A stretch of 64,000 bases of DNA from Martelella limonii (GCF_013344475.1 NZ_JABUOU010000009.1:141817-205816), one strand, 5' to 3'; positions 35,970 through 45,387 are shown, numbered from the stretch's first letter. Translations and numbers: made by a program. The notes: generated from the letters alone by a model not told the origin.

Positions 35970-36785
35970 TCACGTTTTGGTGACATCGCCCCACAGTGCA
36001 TGAAAGTGATGGGTCGGCCCATGTCCGCTGCCGACCTCGAGATGGCCTGAGGCGGCGATCGCGTCTGCAACATAGGCCTTGGCGGTCATGACGGCATCGG
36101 GGAGCGTGGCGCCCTTGCCGATTTCGGCGGCGATCGCGCTTGAAAGCGTGCAGCCTGTGCCATGGGTATTGGCGGTTTCGATGCGCGCGCCCTCGATCCA
36201 TTGATGGCCTGCGGCCGTCACCAACAGGTCCGGACTTTCGGCACCCTCAAGATGGCCGCCCTTCATCAGCACCGCCTGTGGTCCGAGCAAGCGCAGCGCC
36301 TTGCCTTGCGCGATCATCTGCTCGCGGTCGGTCGCAACATCCTCGTCAAGCAGCGCCGCCGCCTCGGGAAGGTTCGGCGTCAACAGGGCTGAAAGCGTTA
36401 ACAGATGTTCCTTCAGGGCGCTCACCGCGTCTTCCGGCAGCAAGCGGTGTCCACCCTTGGCGACCATCACCGGATCGAGCACGACCGGGACAGAGACATG
36501 CGGGCGCAGGCTGTCCGCGATCGCCATTGCAATCCCGGCATTGGCAATCATGCCGATTTTGATGGCGTCTACCCTGACGTCTTCGAATATTGCCGCGATC
36601 TGTTCGGCAACAAAGGTCGCCGGCACCTGGTGGACGCTGGTGACGCCCCGGGTGTTCTGCGCCGTCAGCGCCGTCAGGGCGGCCATGCCATAGGTGCCGC
36701 GCGCCGAAAACGCCTTGAGGTCGGCCTGGATGCCGGCGCCGCCGGAGGGGTCCGAGCCGGCGATCGTAAGAATGTTAGCAATCAT
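35970..36785 (-). CDS. thiD: Hydroxymethylpyrimidine/phosphomethylpyrimidine kinase
   Basis: Phosphorylates HMP and HMP-P for thiamine synthesis. 271 residues from MIANILTIAGSDPSGGAGIQADLKAF, the diagnostic ThiD opening. The ribokinase-type end motif is ANTHGTGCTLSSAIAAEIG with the catalytic aspartate region PVVLDPVMVAKGGHRL. The ATG overlaps the thiE stop (ATGA). Last gene of the riboswitch-controlled thiMED operon. Confidence 0.95.
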   Translation of the reverse strand: MIANILTIAGSDPSGGAGIQADLKAFSARGTYGMAALTALTAQNTRGVTSVHQVPATFVAEQIAAIFEDVRVDAIKIGMIANAGIAMAIADSLRPHVSVPVVLDPVMVAKGGHRLLPEDAVSALKEHLLTLSALLTPNLPEAAALLDEDVATDREQMIAQGKALRLLGPQAVLMKGGHLEGAESPDLLVTAAGHQWIEGARIETANTHGTGCTLSSAIAAEIGKGATLPDAVMTAKAYVADAIAASGHLEVGSGHGPTHHFHALWGDVTKT

Positions 36786-37414
36786 TGTCTTGCCTTCCGG
36801 ATGGCAGCGGCGAGCTCTGCGGTCGCCTGTCTGGGGTCGGGTCTGCCGCAAACGGCGGAAACGACGGCGATGCCGTCTGCGCCAGCGGCGAATGTGGCTG
36901 CGGCATGCTCGGCCTTGAGCCCGCCGATCGCGACCGCCGGCAGGCCGCAGATCGTAATCATCTCGGCAAGGCCGTCGAAGCCGACGGGGAGCGCGTGGTC
37001 GGGTTTGGTGCCGGTGGCGAAGACCGGCCCGGCGCCGACATAATCGATGCCCGCCGGATCGAAGGCCTTCGCGACGGCAAGACCGTTGACCGAAACGCCG
37101 AGGATCATGTCCGGACCGATGCGCGCGCGAACCTCCTTCGGGTCGCCGTCTTCCTGGCCCACATGAACGCCATCGGCGCCAACCGCGATCGCCGCCTCGA
37201 CATCATCATTGATGATCAGCTTCGCCGGACTTCCGGCAGTGATCTCCTTCAGCGCAAGGCCCATGTCGATGCGCTCCCGGGTGGTGGCGTGCTTCATCCG
37301 GAGTTGCACGATGGTCGCGCCGCCTTCGATCGCATCGCGGGTGGTGACGACCATGCCGTATTCGCCGCAAAGCTCCGGATCGAGCACGAGATATAGGGAA
37401 AGATCGAAGGTCAC
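36782..37414 (-). CDS. thiE: Thiamine phosphate synthase
   Basis: Joins HMP-PP and thiazole phosphate to thiamine phosphate. 210 residues, TIM barrel. Motifs visible are VQLRMK (pyrimidine site), LIINDDVEAA, DGVHVGQEDGDP, GADYVGAGPVF-like text as DYVGAGPVFATGTK, and VAIGGLKAEH. The start is a GTG that overlaps the thiM stop (GTGA), and its stop overlaps thiD, so the three genes are translationally coupled. Confidence 0.95.
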   Translation of the reverse strand: MTFDLSLYLVLDPELCGEYGMVVTTRDAIEGGATIVQLRMKHATTRERIDMGLALKEITAGSPAKLIINDDVEAAIAVGADGVHVGQEDGDPKEVRARIGPDMILGVSVNGLAVAKAFDPAGIDYVGAGPVFATGTKPDHALPVGFDGLAEMITICGLPAVAIGGLKAEHAAATFAAGADGIAVVSAVCGRPDPRQATAELAAAIRKARQ

Positions 37415-38205
37415 AGTGTTTCCAGCTCCGCTTCACGTGCAAGATCGTCGGGGGTTACGGCTGCGAGTGCGTCGAGGAAGCGGACCTGAAACGAACCTGG
37501 CCCGTCAGCTTCCGACGCGGCCCGGGCGCCGGCTATGCCGTATTGGCAGAGGGCTGCCACTGTCGCCATGAAGGCGTCGTCGCGCAAGCTTCCGGCATAT
37601 GCGCCGACGAGACCGCTCAACGCACAGCCAAGGGCCGTCACCCTGGGCATCAGCGCCGATCCGCCGCCAATGCGGACGTGGCGTGTGCCATCGGTGACGA
37701 AGTCGCGCGCACCGGTGACCGCCACCACCATGCCGCGCTCGCGGGCAAGGGCGATGGCCGTCTCTTCCGCAGCGGCGACGCTGTCTCCTGCATCCACGCC
37801 CTTGCCGGCGCTGGTCGCGCCCGAAAAGGCCAGGATTTCGGATGCATTGCCGCGCAGGATGGTTGGACCGAGGTCGAGGATCTCGCGCGCGGCCGCACTG
37901 CGAAACGGTGTCGCGAAATGGGCAACGGGATCGAGCACCCATGGGGTGTTCAGGCGGTTGGCGGTCGCAATTGCGGCTTTCATCCCGGCAAGCCATTGCG
38001 GGGACAGCGTGCCGATATTGACCAGAAGCGCCGCGGCGATGCCGGCAAAGTCACCGGCCTCCTCCTCGGCGTGCACCATGGCGGGCGAGGCGCCGGCTGC
38101 GAGCAGCACATTGGCAGTCACGTTCATCGCGACGTAATTGGTGATGCACTGCACGAGCGGCGCATCGTCGCGCATCTTCTTCAGGATGGGGGCGAGATCG
38201 GCCAA
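37411..38205 (-). CDS. thiM: Hydroxyethylthiazole kinase
   Basis: Salvages thiazole by phosphorylation. 264 residues. The N-terminal VQCITNYVAMNVTANVLLAAGASP and the C-terminal VTALGCALSGLVGAY motif identify ThiM. The start is a TTG at 38203-38205: the codon is the only in-frame choice fitting the family N-terminus, and AAGGAGG sits 6 nt upstream, a very strong Shine-Dalgarno. That ribosome site lies about 55 bp downstream of the TPP aptamer, suitable for translational control. Confidence 0.95.
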   Translation of the reverse strand: MADLAPILKKMRDDAPLVQCITNYVAMNVTANVLLAAGASPAMVHAEEEAGDFAGIAAALLVNIGTLSPQWLAGMKAAIATANRLNTPWVLDPVAHFATPFRSAAAREILDLGPTILRGNASEILAFSGATSAGKGVDAGDSVAAAEETAIALARERGMVVAVTGARDFVTDGTRHVRIGGGSALMPRVTALGCALSGLVGAYAGSLRDDAFMATVAALCQYGIAGARAASEADGPGSFQVRFLDALAAVTPDDLAREAELETL

Positions 38206-38259
38206 TGCGTTCCTCCTTGTGTTGCGGAGGAAACCCGGGCGCCGGTTGCGGAAAGGCCC

Positions 38260-38345
38260 GAGTGACTCCCTCCGCCGGTATGATCCGGATCAGGTTCCAA
38301 GGGTTCATCTCAGCCCGCTTTCGCAGACGCCCCTGTCGCTCTAGT
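38260..38345 (-). promoter_or_regulatory. TPP (THI-box) riboswitch
   Basis: On the minus strand the conserved THI-element reads in order: GGGGCGTC, then GGCTGAGA, ACCCTTGGAACCTGATCC, and finally the CCGGCGGAGGGA end. These are the P1-P3 and P4-P5 core segments of the TPP aptamer, with the pyrimidine-sensing CTGAGA and pyrophosphate-sensing ACCTGATC parts both intact. Downstream is thiM with its strong SD, so TPP binding probably blocks translation (or transcription) of thiMED. Confidence 0.95.
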
Positions 38346-38379
38346 GGCATCCTGATAGCATAAAAATCGGGAGGTCAAA

Positions 38380-38463
38380 ATGTCCGTGAAATTTATTCCC
38401 TTATCCGAACAGGCGATATGCCGGAGATGGGCAGGGTTTCTATTCAGTGCCATTGATGCTTAA
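38380..38463 (+). CDS. Possible 27-residue small ORF
   Basis: ATG to TAA, 27 codons, beginning MSVKFIPLSEQ and ending FSAIDA. GGGAGG lies 5 nt upstream of the ATG, a strong Shine-Dalgarno in a region that otherwise has no gene. It is read on the plus strand, in the direction of the lipoprotein gene 64 bp downstream. No family recognised. It could be a real small protein, a leader peptide or chance. Confidence 0.3.
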   Translation: MSVKFIPLSEQAICRRWAGFLFSAIDA

Positions 38464-38472
38464 ATTGTCTTC

Positions 38473-38498
38473 CAGCAAACATTGGCAGCAAACATTGG
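38473..38498 (+). repeat. Tandem 13-bp direct repeat
   Basis: CAGCAAACATTGG occurs twice with no spacer, followed by a third partial CAG. It lies 29 bp upstream of the lipoprotein start. It may be a slippage duplication or a pair of protein-binding sites in the promoter region. Confidence 0.7.
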
Positions 38499-38527
38499 CA
38501 GTTTTCTTTTCTCAAAGCGGGGGCATT

Positions 38528-39211
38528 ATGGGGAAGATTGGACTATTCGCAGCGACGGCTTGCGTCCTAACATTGAGTGGATGCGGCAAAAGCCTGCATG
38601 ATACACTTGCCGAGAACTATCCAACCTATCTGGAAACGGCGCCTGCATCTTCTGCATATGCGCCCGGACGGATATATCTCTCCGATGGGATCGTGAAACT
38701 ACCGCCGGTGAAACGCGGCGGACTTGAACGCGTCGTTTTTCCCGCCCCGTGCAGACCGAAGGTCAACAGTGAAGTCAACAGCACGTTTAACAGGGTTTTC
38801 ACCCAGAATATCAGCGGGCAGGGAAGTTCGGATATAGAGATCCCCGGTGTGGCGTCCTTGAGATCCGAGAAAAGTGTTAATCAATATGTCAAGAGCGTCA
38901 CCATGACAGTGGACGCGCGGCACATCCTGATCGGGTCCGAGGATATCAGCCTTGCGCAGTCTCTGGCGCGTGAATTCTGCCCGAATACACTTGAACACGG
39001 CGTTATCATTACGCAGGCCATCATGGCGGACATCGATGTTTCGGTAGAATTGAAGGCTGGCGTGGATACAAGCCTGAGTGCCGTTGCCGAGGCTGTGACG
39101 AAGGTCACCGGAAATGTCGGCTTCGGCATATCCGCGACATCGAACACCCATACCTCGGCGGAAAACGTCATTGTCGCCGTAAAGTACGAGGATGCGTCTC
39201 GGAAGCAGTGA
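38528..39211 (+). CDS. Lipoprotein of unknown function
   Basis: 227 residues. The signal ends in the lipobox LTLSGC, so Cys is predicted to be lipidated and the protein anchored in the envelope. The mature part is rich in small polar residues, with two further cysteines (APCRPK and EFCPN), and shows no domain I recognise. Base composition is visibly less GC-rich than its neighbours, which may indicate acquisition. The ATG at 38528 follows a GCGGGGG stretch; the frame opens at 38447 without a signal peptide there. A strong terminator overlaps the stop. Confidence 0.75.
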   Translation: MGKIGLFAATACVLTLSGCGKSLHDTLAENYPTYLETAPASSAYAPGRIYLSDGIVKLPPVKRGGLERVVFPAPCRPKVNSEVNSTFNRVFTQNISGQGSSDIEIPGVASLRSEKSVNQYVKSVTMTVDARHILIGSEDISLAQSLAREFCPNTLEHGVIITQAIMADIDVSVELKAGVDTSLSAVAEAVTKVTGNVGFGISATSNTHTSAENVIVAVKYEDASRKQ

Positions 39212-39244
39212 TCGGCCGGGGCACGTCTTGCACCCCGGCCGATC
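39210..39244. terminator. Bidirectional-looking terminator between the lipoprotein and mmsA genes
   Basis: Perfect 12-bp stem GATCGGCCGGGG / CCCCGGCCGATC with an 11-nt loop, overlapping the lipoprotein stop codon and followed by CTCGTTTTC. It separates two convergent genes. Confidence 0.85.
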
Positions 39245-39288
39245 CTCGTTTTCATGAAGTCGCGCGAATGACTTCCGCGACTACCTGA

Positions 39289-40785
<1,497 letters not shown>

Positions 40786-40857
40786 GAAATGATCCTCCTG
40801 TGTCTTGCCGTTCACGATAGGGGAACGGCATGAATATGATGTTTTCAGCTTCGCTTA

Positions 40858-40910
40858 TTAATTTTCGCAAAGAAACAGGATAATTGACAAATCCATTGTG
40901 CGAAAATTAA
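40858..40910. promoter_or_regulatory. Long spaced inverted repeat, probable LysR-type binding sites
   Basis: TTAATTTTCGCA (40858-40869) and TGCGAAAATTAA (40899-40910) are perfect 12-bp inverses 29 bp apart, in the 134-bp gap between divergent mmsA and the LysR gene. The right arm ends 9 bp before the LysR start. Two sites at this spacing suit a LysR tetramer controlling both genes. A promoter-like TTGACA lies between the arms. Confidence 0.65.
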
Positions 40911-40919
40911 AGTCCGCGA

Positions 40920-41804
40920 ATGGATTGGGATCATTTGCGGGTATTTCTGGCAGTGGCGCGGCGCGGGCAAATTCTCGCGGCGGCGCAGGCGCTTGCGCTC
41001 AACCATGCAACGGTTGCCCGGCGGCTCAACGCGCTGGAGGAGACGCTCGGCGAGCCGCTGTTCGAACGGCGACCGTCCGGTTCGACGCTGACGGAGGCGG
41101 GCGAACGGCTGCTTGCGGTGGCGGAGCGGGTGGAAACCGAGATACTGGGCATCGCCGAGGATACCCGCGCGCGCGGCGCGAGCCTTTCCGGCACAGTGCG
41201 CGTCGGTGCGCCCGACGGGCTCGGCACCTATTTCCTGGCAGCCGAACTTGGGCAGCTGATGGATGAACATCCCGGCCTGATCGTCGAGTTGGTGCCGTTG
41301 CCGCGCACATTCTCGCTCTCCAAGCGGGAGGCCGATCTTGCGATCACGCTCGATCCGCCGGGGGAGGGGCGGCTGGTGGTTTCACGGCTTGCGGACTACA
41401 CGCTCGGCGTCTACGCGTCCGAGGACTATCTCGCGCGCTTCGGTATTCCTGAATCGGAGGAGGCGCTCGCCGACCACGCTGTCGTCACGGGCGTGGAAGA
41501 TTATGCCTATGCTTCATCGCTGAATTATGCCGGGCATCTGGCCCGCTTTGCCGGACGGCAGTTTCGCTGCGCAGGCGTTGCCGGCCAGATGGAGGCGGTG
41601 CGGGCCGGGGTTGGCCTTGGCATCCTGCATGATTTCGTGGCGCGCGATATCAAGGGGCTGGTGCGCATCCTGCCAGCGGTCGGATTTCGCCGCGCCTATC
41701 ACCTTCTGTCGCATCCAGACACCGGCAATCTCGCCCGCATAGCGCTCATTCGCGGGTTTCTCGCGCGGCGTTTCAGGGAAGAGCGCGGCCGGTTTGCGGT
41801 GTAG
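40920..41804 (+). CDS. LysR family transcriptional regulator
   Basis: 294 residues. The N-terminal winged helix is WDHLRVFLAVARRGQILAAAQALALNHATVARRLNALEETLGEPLFER, with the usual LysR start. The C-terminal effector domain includes the SLSGTVRVGAPDGLGTYFLA linker region and KREADLAITLDPP. Divergent from mmsA, so it may sense a valine or inositol breakdown product; this is inference. Confidence 0.93.
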   Translation: MDWDHLRVFLAVARRGQILAAAQALALNHATVARRLNALEETLGEPLFERRPSGSTLTEAGERLLAVAERVETEILGIAEDTRARGASLSGTVRVGAPDGLGTYFLAAELGQLMDEHPGLIVELVPLPRTFSLSKREADLAITLDPPGEGRLVVSRLADYTLGVYASEDYLARFGIPESEEALADHAVVTGVEDYAYASSLNYAGHLARFAGRQFRCAGVAGQMEAVRAGVGLGILHDFVARDIKGLVRILPAVGFRRAYHLLSHPDTGNLARIALIRGFLARRFREERGRFAV

Positions 41805-41808
41805 AAGG

Positions 41809-41830
41809 ATTCCGCTTTTCGAGGAGCCTC
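41809..41830 (+). repeat. Left copy of a 22-bp direct repeat flanking intergenic element A
   Basis: Matches the right copy at 42039-42060 at 20 of 22 positions, beginning ATTCCGCTTTTCG. The two copies bracket 208 bp. The right copy forms a short stem (TTCCGC/GCGGAG) followed by a T-rich stretch, so the repeat seems to be an old weak terminator; the left copy is decayed. Confidence 0.7.
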
Positions 41831-42038
41831 GGCGTGTCTCAAAGCCGGGATCGCAGAGGTTTTGACTACTGCCAACCCTGAACCAAGGTGTCCTGCTCGG
41901 GCTTGAGCCGAGCATCCATAGTGAGCTGACCATTGGATGTTCAAGGTATTTTCGGACGCTGCGCCAATCTGCCTGGATCCTCGGGTCAAACCCGAGGATG
42001 ACTCCAGTGAGGCATGATGGATCTGTCGGTATTCTGAA
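41831..42038 (+). mobile_element. 208-bp intergenic repeat element, copy A
   Basis: Contains two hairpins: GCTCGG...CCGAGC at 41895-41913 and a perfect 9-bp stem ATCCTCGGG/CCCGAGGAT at 41977-41999, plus flanking GATGAC. Copy B at 45180-45387 has the same length and hairpin offsets (64/146 versus 65/149 bp), though much of the rest has diverged. The right ends share ATTCTGA, and left ends share CAAAGCC. It has no coding capacity. I infer a MITE-like or extragenic palindromic element; it was not matched to a database. Confidence 0.65.
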
Positions 42039-42060
42039 ATTCCGCTTTTCGCGGAGGCTC
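42039..42060 (+). repeat. Right copy of the 22-bp direct repeat flanking element A
   Basis: Partner of 41809-41830 (20/22 identical). Followed by CTTTGTTTTA, so in the plus direction it could end transcripts of the LysR gene. Confidence 0.7.
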
Positions 42061-42112
42061 TTTGTTTTACGCACTTCCGAGTGGTTGACCGGTATCCACG
42101 TCCTCGAATGGT

Positions 42113-42679
42113 CTAGCTGTCCAGCCCGAAAATTTTCTCGAGCCCTTCCCATGTGCTGTCCATCGCGTAAGGCCCGATGCCGGGAAGGGCGACGTGGCCG
42201 TATAGCGGCGAGAGCTGCCATTCGGCGGTCTCCTCGTCGATGCCGCCCAGCTGCTGCAGATAGAGGACGGAGGCGAGACCGGTGCGGTCCGCGCCTGCCT
42301 TGCAGTGGATCAGGATCGGCTTTTCGGCATCGCGCATCAGCGCCAGCAGTTCCATGCTGCGCTCGGGCTCAAGGGCTCTTCGGTCGGACATCGCGAAATC
42401 GATATGGGTGATACCGGCTTGCCCGGCGGTCGCGACCTCGGTGTCGTACCAGGCCTTGCCCGGTTTGGCACCGCGCAGGTTGATCACCGTCTTGATGCCG
42501 TACCGCTCGATATAGCCGGCGAGGGCGGCGGCATCCGGCTGGGCCGAGCGGTAGAGTTCGCCAGCCTTCACCTCGTGGAAGTTGCCCGTGAGCTGCAATG
42601 CGCCAAGATAAAGCGCACTGCCTGCAGCGGCTATCGCGAAAACAGACAGAACCCGACGGGCGATACGCATTCTTTTCAT
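42113..42679 (-). CDS. Dual-specificity/tyrosine phosphatase-like protein
   Basis: 188 residues. An N-terminal hydrophobic segment (ARRVLSVFAIAAAGSALYLGAL) suggests membrane anchoring or export. The cysteine phosphatase P-loop is HCKAGADRTG, with Cys126 and Arg132. The YRSAQPD motif near residue 43 is common in this bacterial subgroup (FTDPY/YRS-type). Substrate unknown. It is divergent from the TonB-dependent receptor gene, 243 bp between starts. Confidence 0.86.
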   Translation of the reverse strand: MKRMRIARRVLSVFAIAAAGSALYLGALQLTGNFHEVKAGELYRSAQPDAAALAGYIERYGIKTVINLRGAKPGKAWYDTEVATAGQAGITHIDFAMSDRRALEPERSMELLALMRDAEKPILIHCKAGADRTGLASVLYLQQLGGIDEETAEWQLSPLYGHVALPGIGPYAMDSTWEGLEKIFGLDS

Positions 42680-42922
42680 CCCTGCAAATAGTGCGGCCGA
42701 GCATAGCCCGATTTTGCGAAGAGATACAGGTTTCCGGCAGCCGGGACCGCTGATGCATGCACAAATGTGTCAAAAGCCGGGCGATATATCTTGACAATAA
42801 AAGTCATGTTTAATAGCGACTGATCCAGCACCGGCCGCGCGCCGGGATACATGCCCAGCCAGCCAGTACGCACAGCCGTTCGCCAGCCAGCCAGGTTCTT
42901 TCACGAACAAGAGGAATTGGTG

Positions 42923-45136
42923 ATGCGTATTTCGCATATACTGGCATCGTTCACGGCTCTGGCGACGCTTGGCCTTGCAACGGCTACTCCCGCTCAGGAG
43001 AGCGCGGACACTTCGACGACGGTCCTGCCGAAGGTCACGGTGACGACGTCGGCCGGCAAGCAGGGCATTGCCGATACGCCGCTTGCCACTGAAAACACCC
43101 GTGAGGATCTCGACCGCAATATCGTCAGCGATTTCGGCGATTTCACCCGTGTGCTCGAGCCGGGCGTCACCTTCGTTGGCGATGATGCGGGTTCGGTCAA
43201 TATTCGCGGCATGCAGGGACCGCGCGTTTCCACCGTGATCGATGGCATCCAGATGCCCTATCTCGATGACACCGCGCGCTCCGATGCCAATGGCGGCGGA
43301 AATGCATTCAGTTTTGATTCGATCGCGACGATTGATATCGTGCGCGGCTCGGACAGCTCGCGTTCCGGCAGCGGTTCGCTGGGCGGCACGGTCGTGCTGC
43401 GGACGCTTGAGCCGGAAGATCTGATCGACCCGGAAAAGGGATATGGCGGGCGCGTCGGCTTTACCTATGACAGTGCCGATAACAGCGTTGACGGCGAAGG
43501 CGCTTTTGCGGTCCAGTCCGGCAATACCGCACTCCTGTTCCAGGGCGATATCGCGACCGGCCATGAGATGCAGAACCAGGGTACCGTCGGCGGTTACGGC
43601 GCAACGCGCAGCGAGCCCAACCCGGCGACCTTCGACGAAAACAACCTGCTGTTCAAGATCCGTCAGAACATCCTGGAGGCCCACACGATCGGCCTCACGG
43701 TCGAGCGCTACGACCGCAACAAGGACATCGAACTCCTGACGGACCAGGGCACGACATATGCGCTCGACAACTGGGATGGCACGGAAGACACGCATCGCGA
43801 CCGTGTCTCGATCGACTACAATTACGAAGCCATTGCCGATGACGGTCTGATCGATCAGGCCTTCAGCACGTTCTACTGGCTCAGGAGCGAACGCGAAAGC
43901 GGCACCTCCGGCACCCGCCTTTCCTCACGCGGCACTGCGCCCTTCGGCGAATATGCGCGTACATCCAATACGGAGGACGAGCGCTATGGCTGGTCCGGCT
44001 GGGCGGAAAAGAGCTTCGACACCGGCGCGCTCGACCATACCTTCACCCTTGGCGGCGATTTCTATTACTCGCAGACCAGCCAGTATTCGAGCGGCGTCGA
44101 CAATTGCGGCCCGGGTCCTTTCCGCCCGTTCAGCACCTGCAGCTTCCTGCACACCAACCAGTCCGACACCCCCGACGTGAACGGCTATGTTCTGGGCGTT
44201 TATGCGCAGGATGAAATCGTCTTCGGCGACAGCGGATTTGCGCTGACGCCGGGCGTGCGTTTCGACTGGTATAAGTACGACCCGCAGGAGACCGAGAGCT
44301 ACACCCGGAATCCGAATTACAACGGACTCCCCGAAGGCCAGAGCGACTGGCATATCTCGCCGAAGCTCCTGGCCACCTATGACCTCAACGGCTTTACCCA
44401 GCTCTATGGTCAGATTTCGACCGCCTTCCGCGCGCCGACGCCGGGCGAACTCTATGTCGACTACGGTTCTCCGGGCAGCTATCTGAGGATCGGCAATCCC
44501 GACCTCGAGCCGGAAACGAGCTGGGGCGTCGAAATCGGCGCCAATTTCGGCGATGACGATGATGGCGGCCGGCTTTCCGCCTTCTACAGCCGTTACAAGG
44601 ATTTCATCGACACCCAGTCGGTCGACCCCCTTGATCTCGGCTTTGACGCCGGGCTCTATCCGCTCGGAATCACCCAGACCGTCAATATCGACAATGTCGA
44701 GATTGCGGGCGTGGAGGCAAGCTATCAGAAGTCCTTCGTCAACGGTTTCGATATGCACGCCTCGCTCGCTTTCGCGCGCGGTTTCAACATGGATACCAAC
44801 GAGATCCTCGGTTCTGTGGCGCCGCTGAAGGCGGTGATCGGCGGCGGCTACAATGTCGATACCTGGGGTGCCAACGCAAACTGGATCCTGTCGGCCAAGG
44901 TGCCGGATGGCTCGACGGCCACCTTCAAGGCTCCGGGCTATGGCATCGTGGATGTCACCGGCTGGTGGTCCCCCGAGCGCTTCGATGGTCTTCTGGTGCA
45001 GGCAGGCGTCTACAACCTGTTCGACCAGACCTACTATAACGCCCTCGATCTGCAGGATACGACCATGACCCAGCCCGAACGGTTCTATTCGGAGCCGGGA
45101 CGCACGTTCAAGATATCGCTGACCCAGACCTTCTGA
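42923..45136 (+). CDS. TonB-dependent heme/hemoglobin-type outer membrane receptor
   Basis: 737 residues. A signal peptide ends near TATPAQES, and a TonB-box-like TVLPKVTVT follows. The plug domain has EPGVTFVGDDAGSVNIRGMQG and IDIVRGSDSSRSGSGSLGGTV. In the barrel, the FRAPTPGELY box and NPDLEPETSWGVEIG match the FRAP and NPNL motifs of heme receptors (HmuR/ShmR/HemR). It ends in the usual aromatic residue. GAGGAA lies 7 nt before the ATG. It probably imports heme iron; no hmuTUV genes are in the window. Confidence 0.9.
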   Translation: MRISHILASFTALATLGLATATPAQESADTSTTVLPKVTVTTSAGKQGIADTPLATENTREDLDRNIVSDFGDFTRVLEPGVTFVGDDAGSVNIRGMQGPRVSTVIDGIQMPYLDDTARSDANGGGNAFSFDSIATIDIVRGSDSSRSGSGSLGGTVVLRTLEPEDLIDPEKGYGGRVGFTYDSADNSVDGEGAFAVQSGNTALLFQGDIATGHEMQNQGTVGGYGATRSEPNPATFDENNLLFKIRQNILEAHTIGLTVERYDRNKDIELLTDQGTTYALDNWDGTEDTHRDRVSIDYNYEAIADDGLIDQAFSTFYWLRSERESGTSGTRLSSRGTAPFGEYARTSNTEDERYGWSGWAEKSFDTGALDHTFTLGGDFYYSQTSQYSSGVDNCGPGPFRPFSTCSFLHTNQSDTPDVNGYVLGVYAQDEIVFGDSGFALTPGVRFDWYKYDPQETESYTRNPNYNGLPEGQSDWHISPKLLATYDLNGFTQLYGQISTAFRAPTPGELYVDYGSPGSYLRIGNPDLEPETSWGVEIGANFGDDDDGGRLSAFYSRYKDFIDTQSVDPLDLGFDAGLYPLGITQTVNIDNVEIAGVEASYQKSFVNGFDMHASLAFARGFNMDTNEILGSVAPLKAVIGGGYNVDTWGANANWILSAKVPDGSTATFKAPGYGIVDVTGWWSPERFDGLLVQAGVYNLFDQTYYNALDLQDTTMTQPERFYSEPGRTFKISLTQTF

Positions 45137-45155
45137 GATTGTTCAAAAAAGAAAA

Positions 45156-45179
45156 AGCCGGGCCCTTGCGGGTCCGGCT
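45156..45179 (+). repeat. Left 24-bp direct repeat flanking element B; half of a split terminator
   Basis: Identical over 24 bp to 45388-45411. It forms a hairpin GCCGGGCCC/GGGTCCGGC with a TTGC loop. On its left is an A-rich tract (AAAAAAGAAAAA), so on the minus strand it is a complete terminator with a T run and would end pgk transcripts; on the plus strand it lacks Ts. Confidence 0.88.
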
Positions 45180-45387
45180 CAGACTGCCGACAAAGCCATT
45201 ACTTCTGAGAGCCCACTCAGGCCAGTTTCATCCACAGGGGTCATGCTCGGACTTGATCCGAGCATCCAGGCGGCTCAAAGTGAGTGACTTTCCCAAGTGT
45301 TAATACGGTGATTGACCTTGCCGCCTGGATCCTCTTGTCAAGCACGAGGATGACGCAGAGCTTAGGGACAGGTTCGTCAACATTCTG
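45180..45387 (+). mobile_element. 208-bp intergenic repeat element, copy B
   Basis: Same length as copy A at 41831-42038. Internal hairpins are GCTCGGA...TCCGAGC at 45245-45263 and ATCCTC...GAGGAT at 45329-45351, plus a perfect 10-bp pair ATCCAGGCGG / CCGCCTGGAT (45264-45273 roughly, and 45321-45330). The ends form an imperfect terminal inverted repeat: CTCAGACTGCCGAC versus GTCAACATTCTGAG (11 of 14 matched). It has no ORF. The flanking terminator is duplicated, which points to insertion. Confidence 0.7.
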
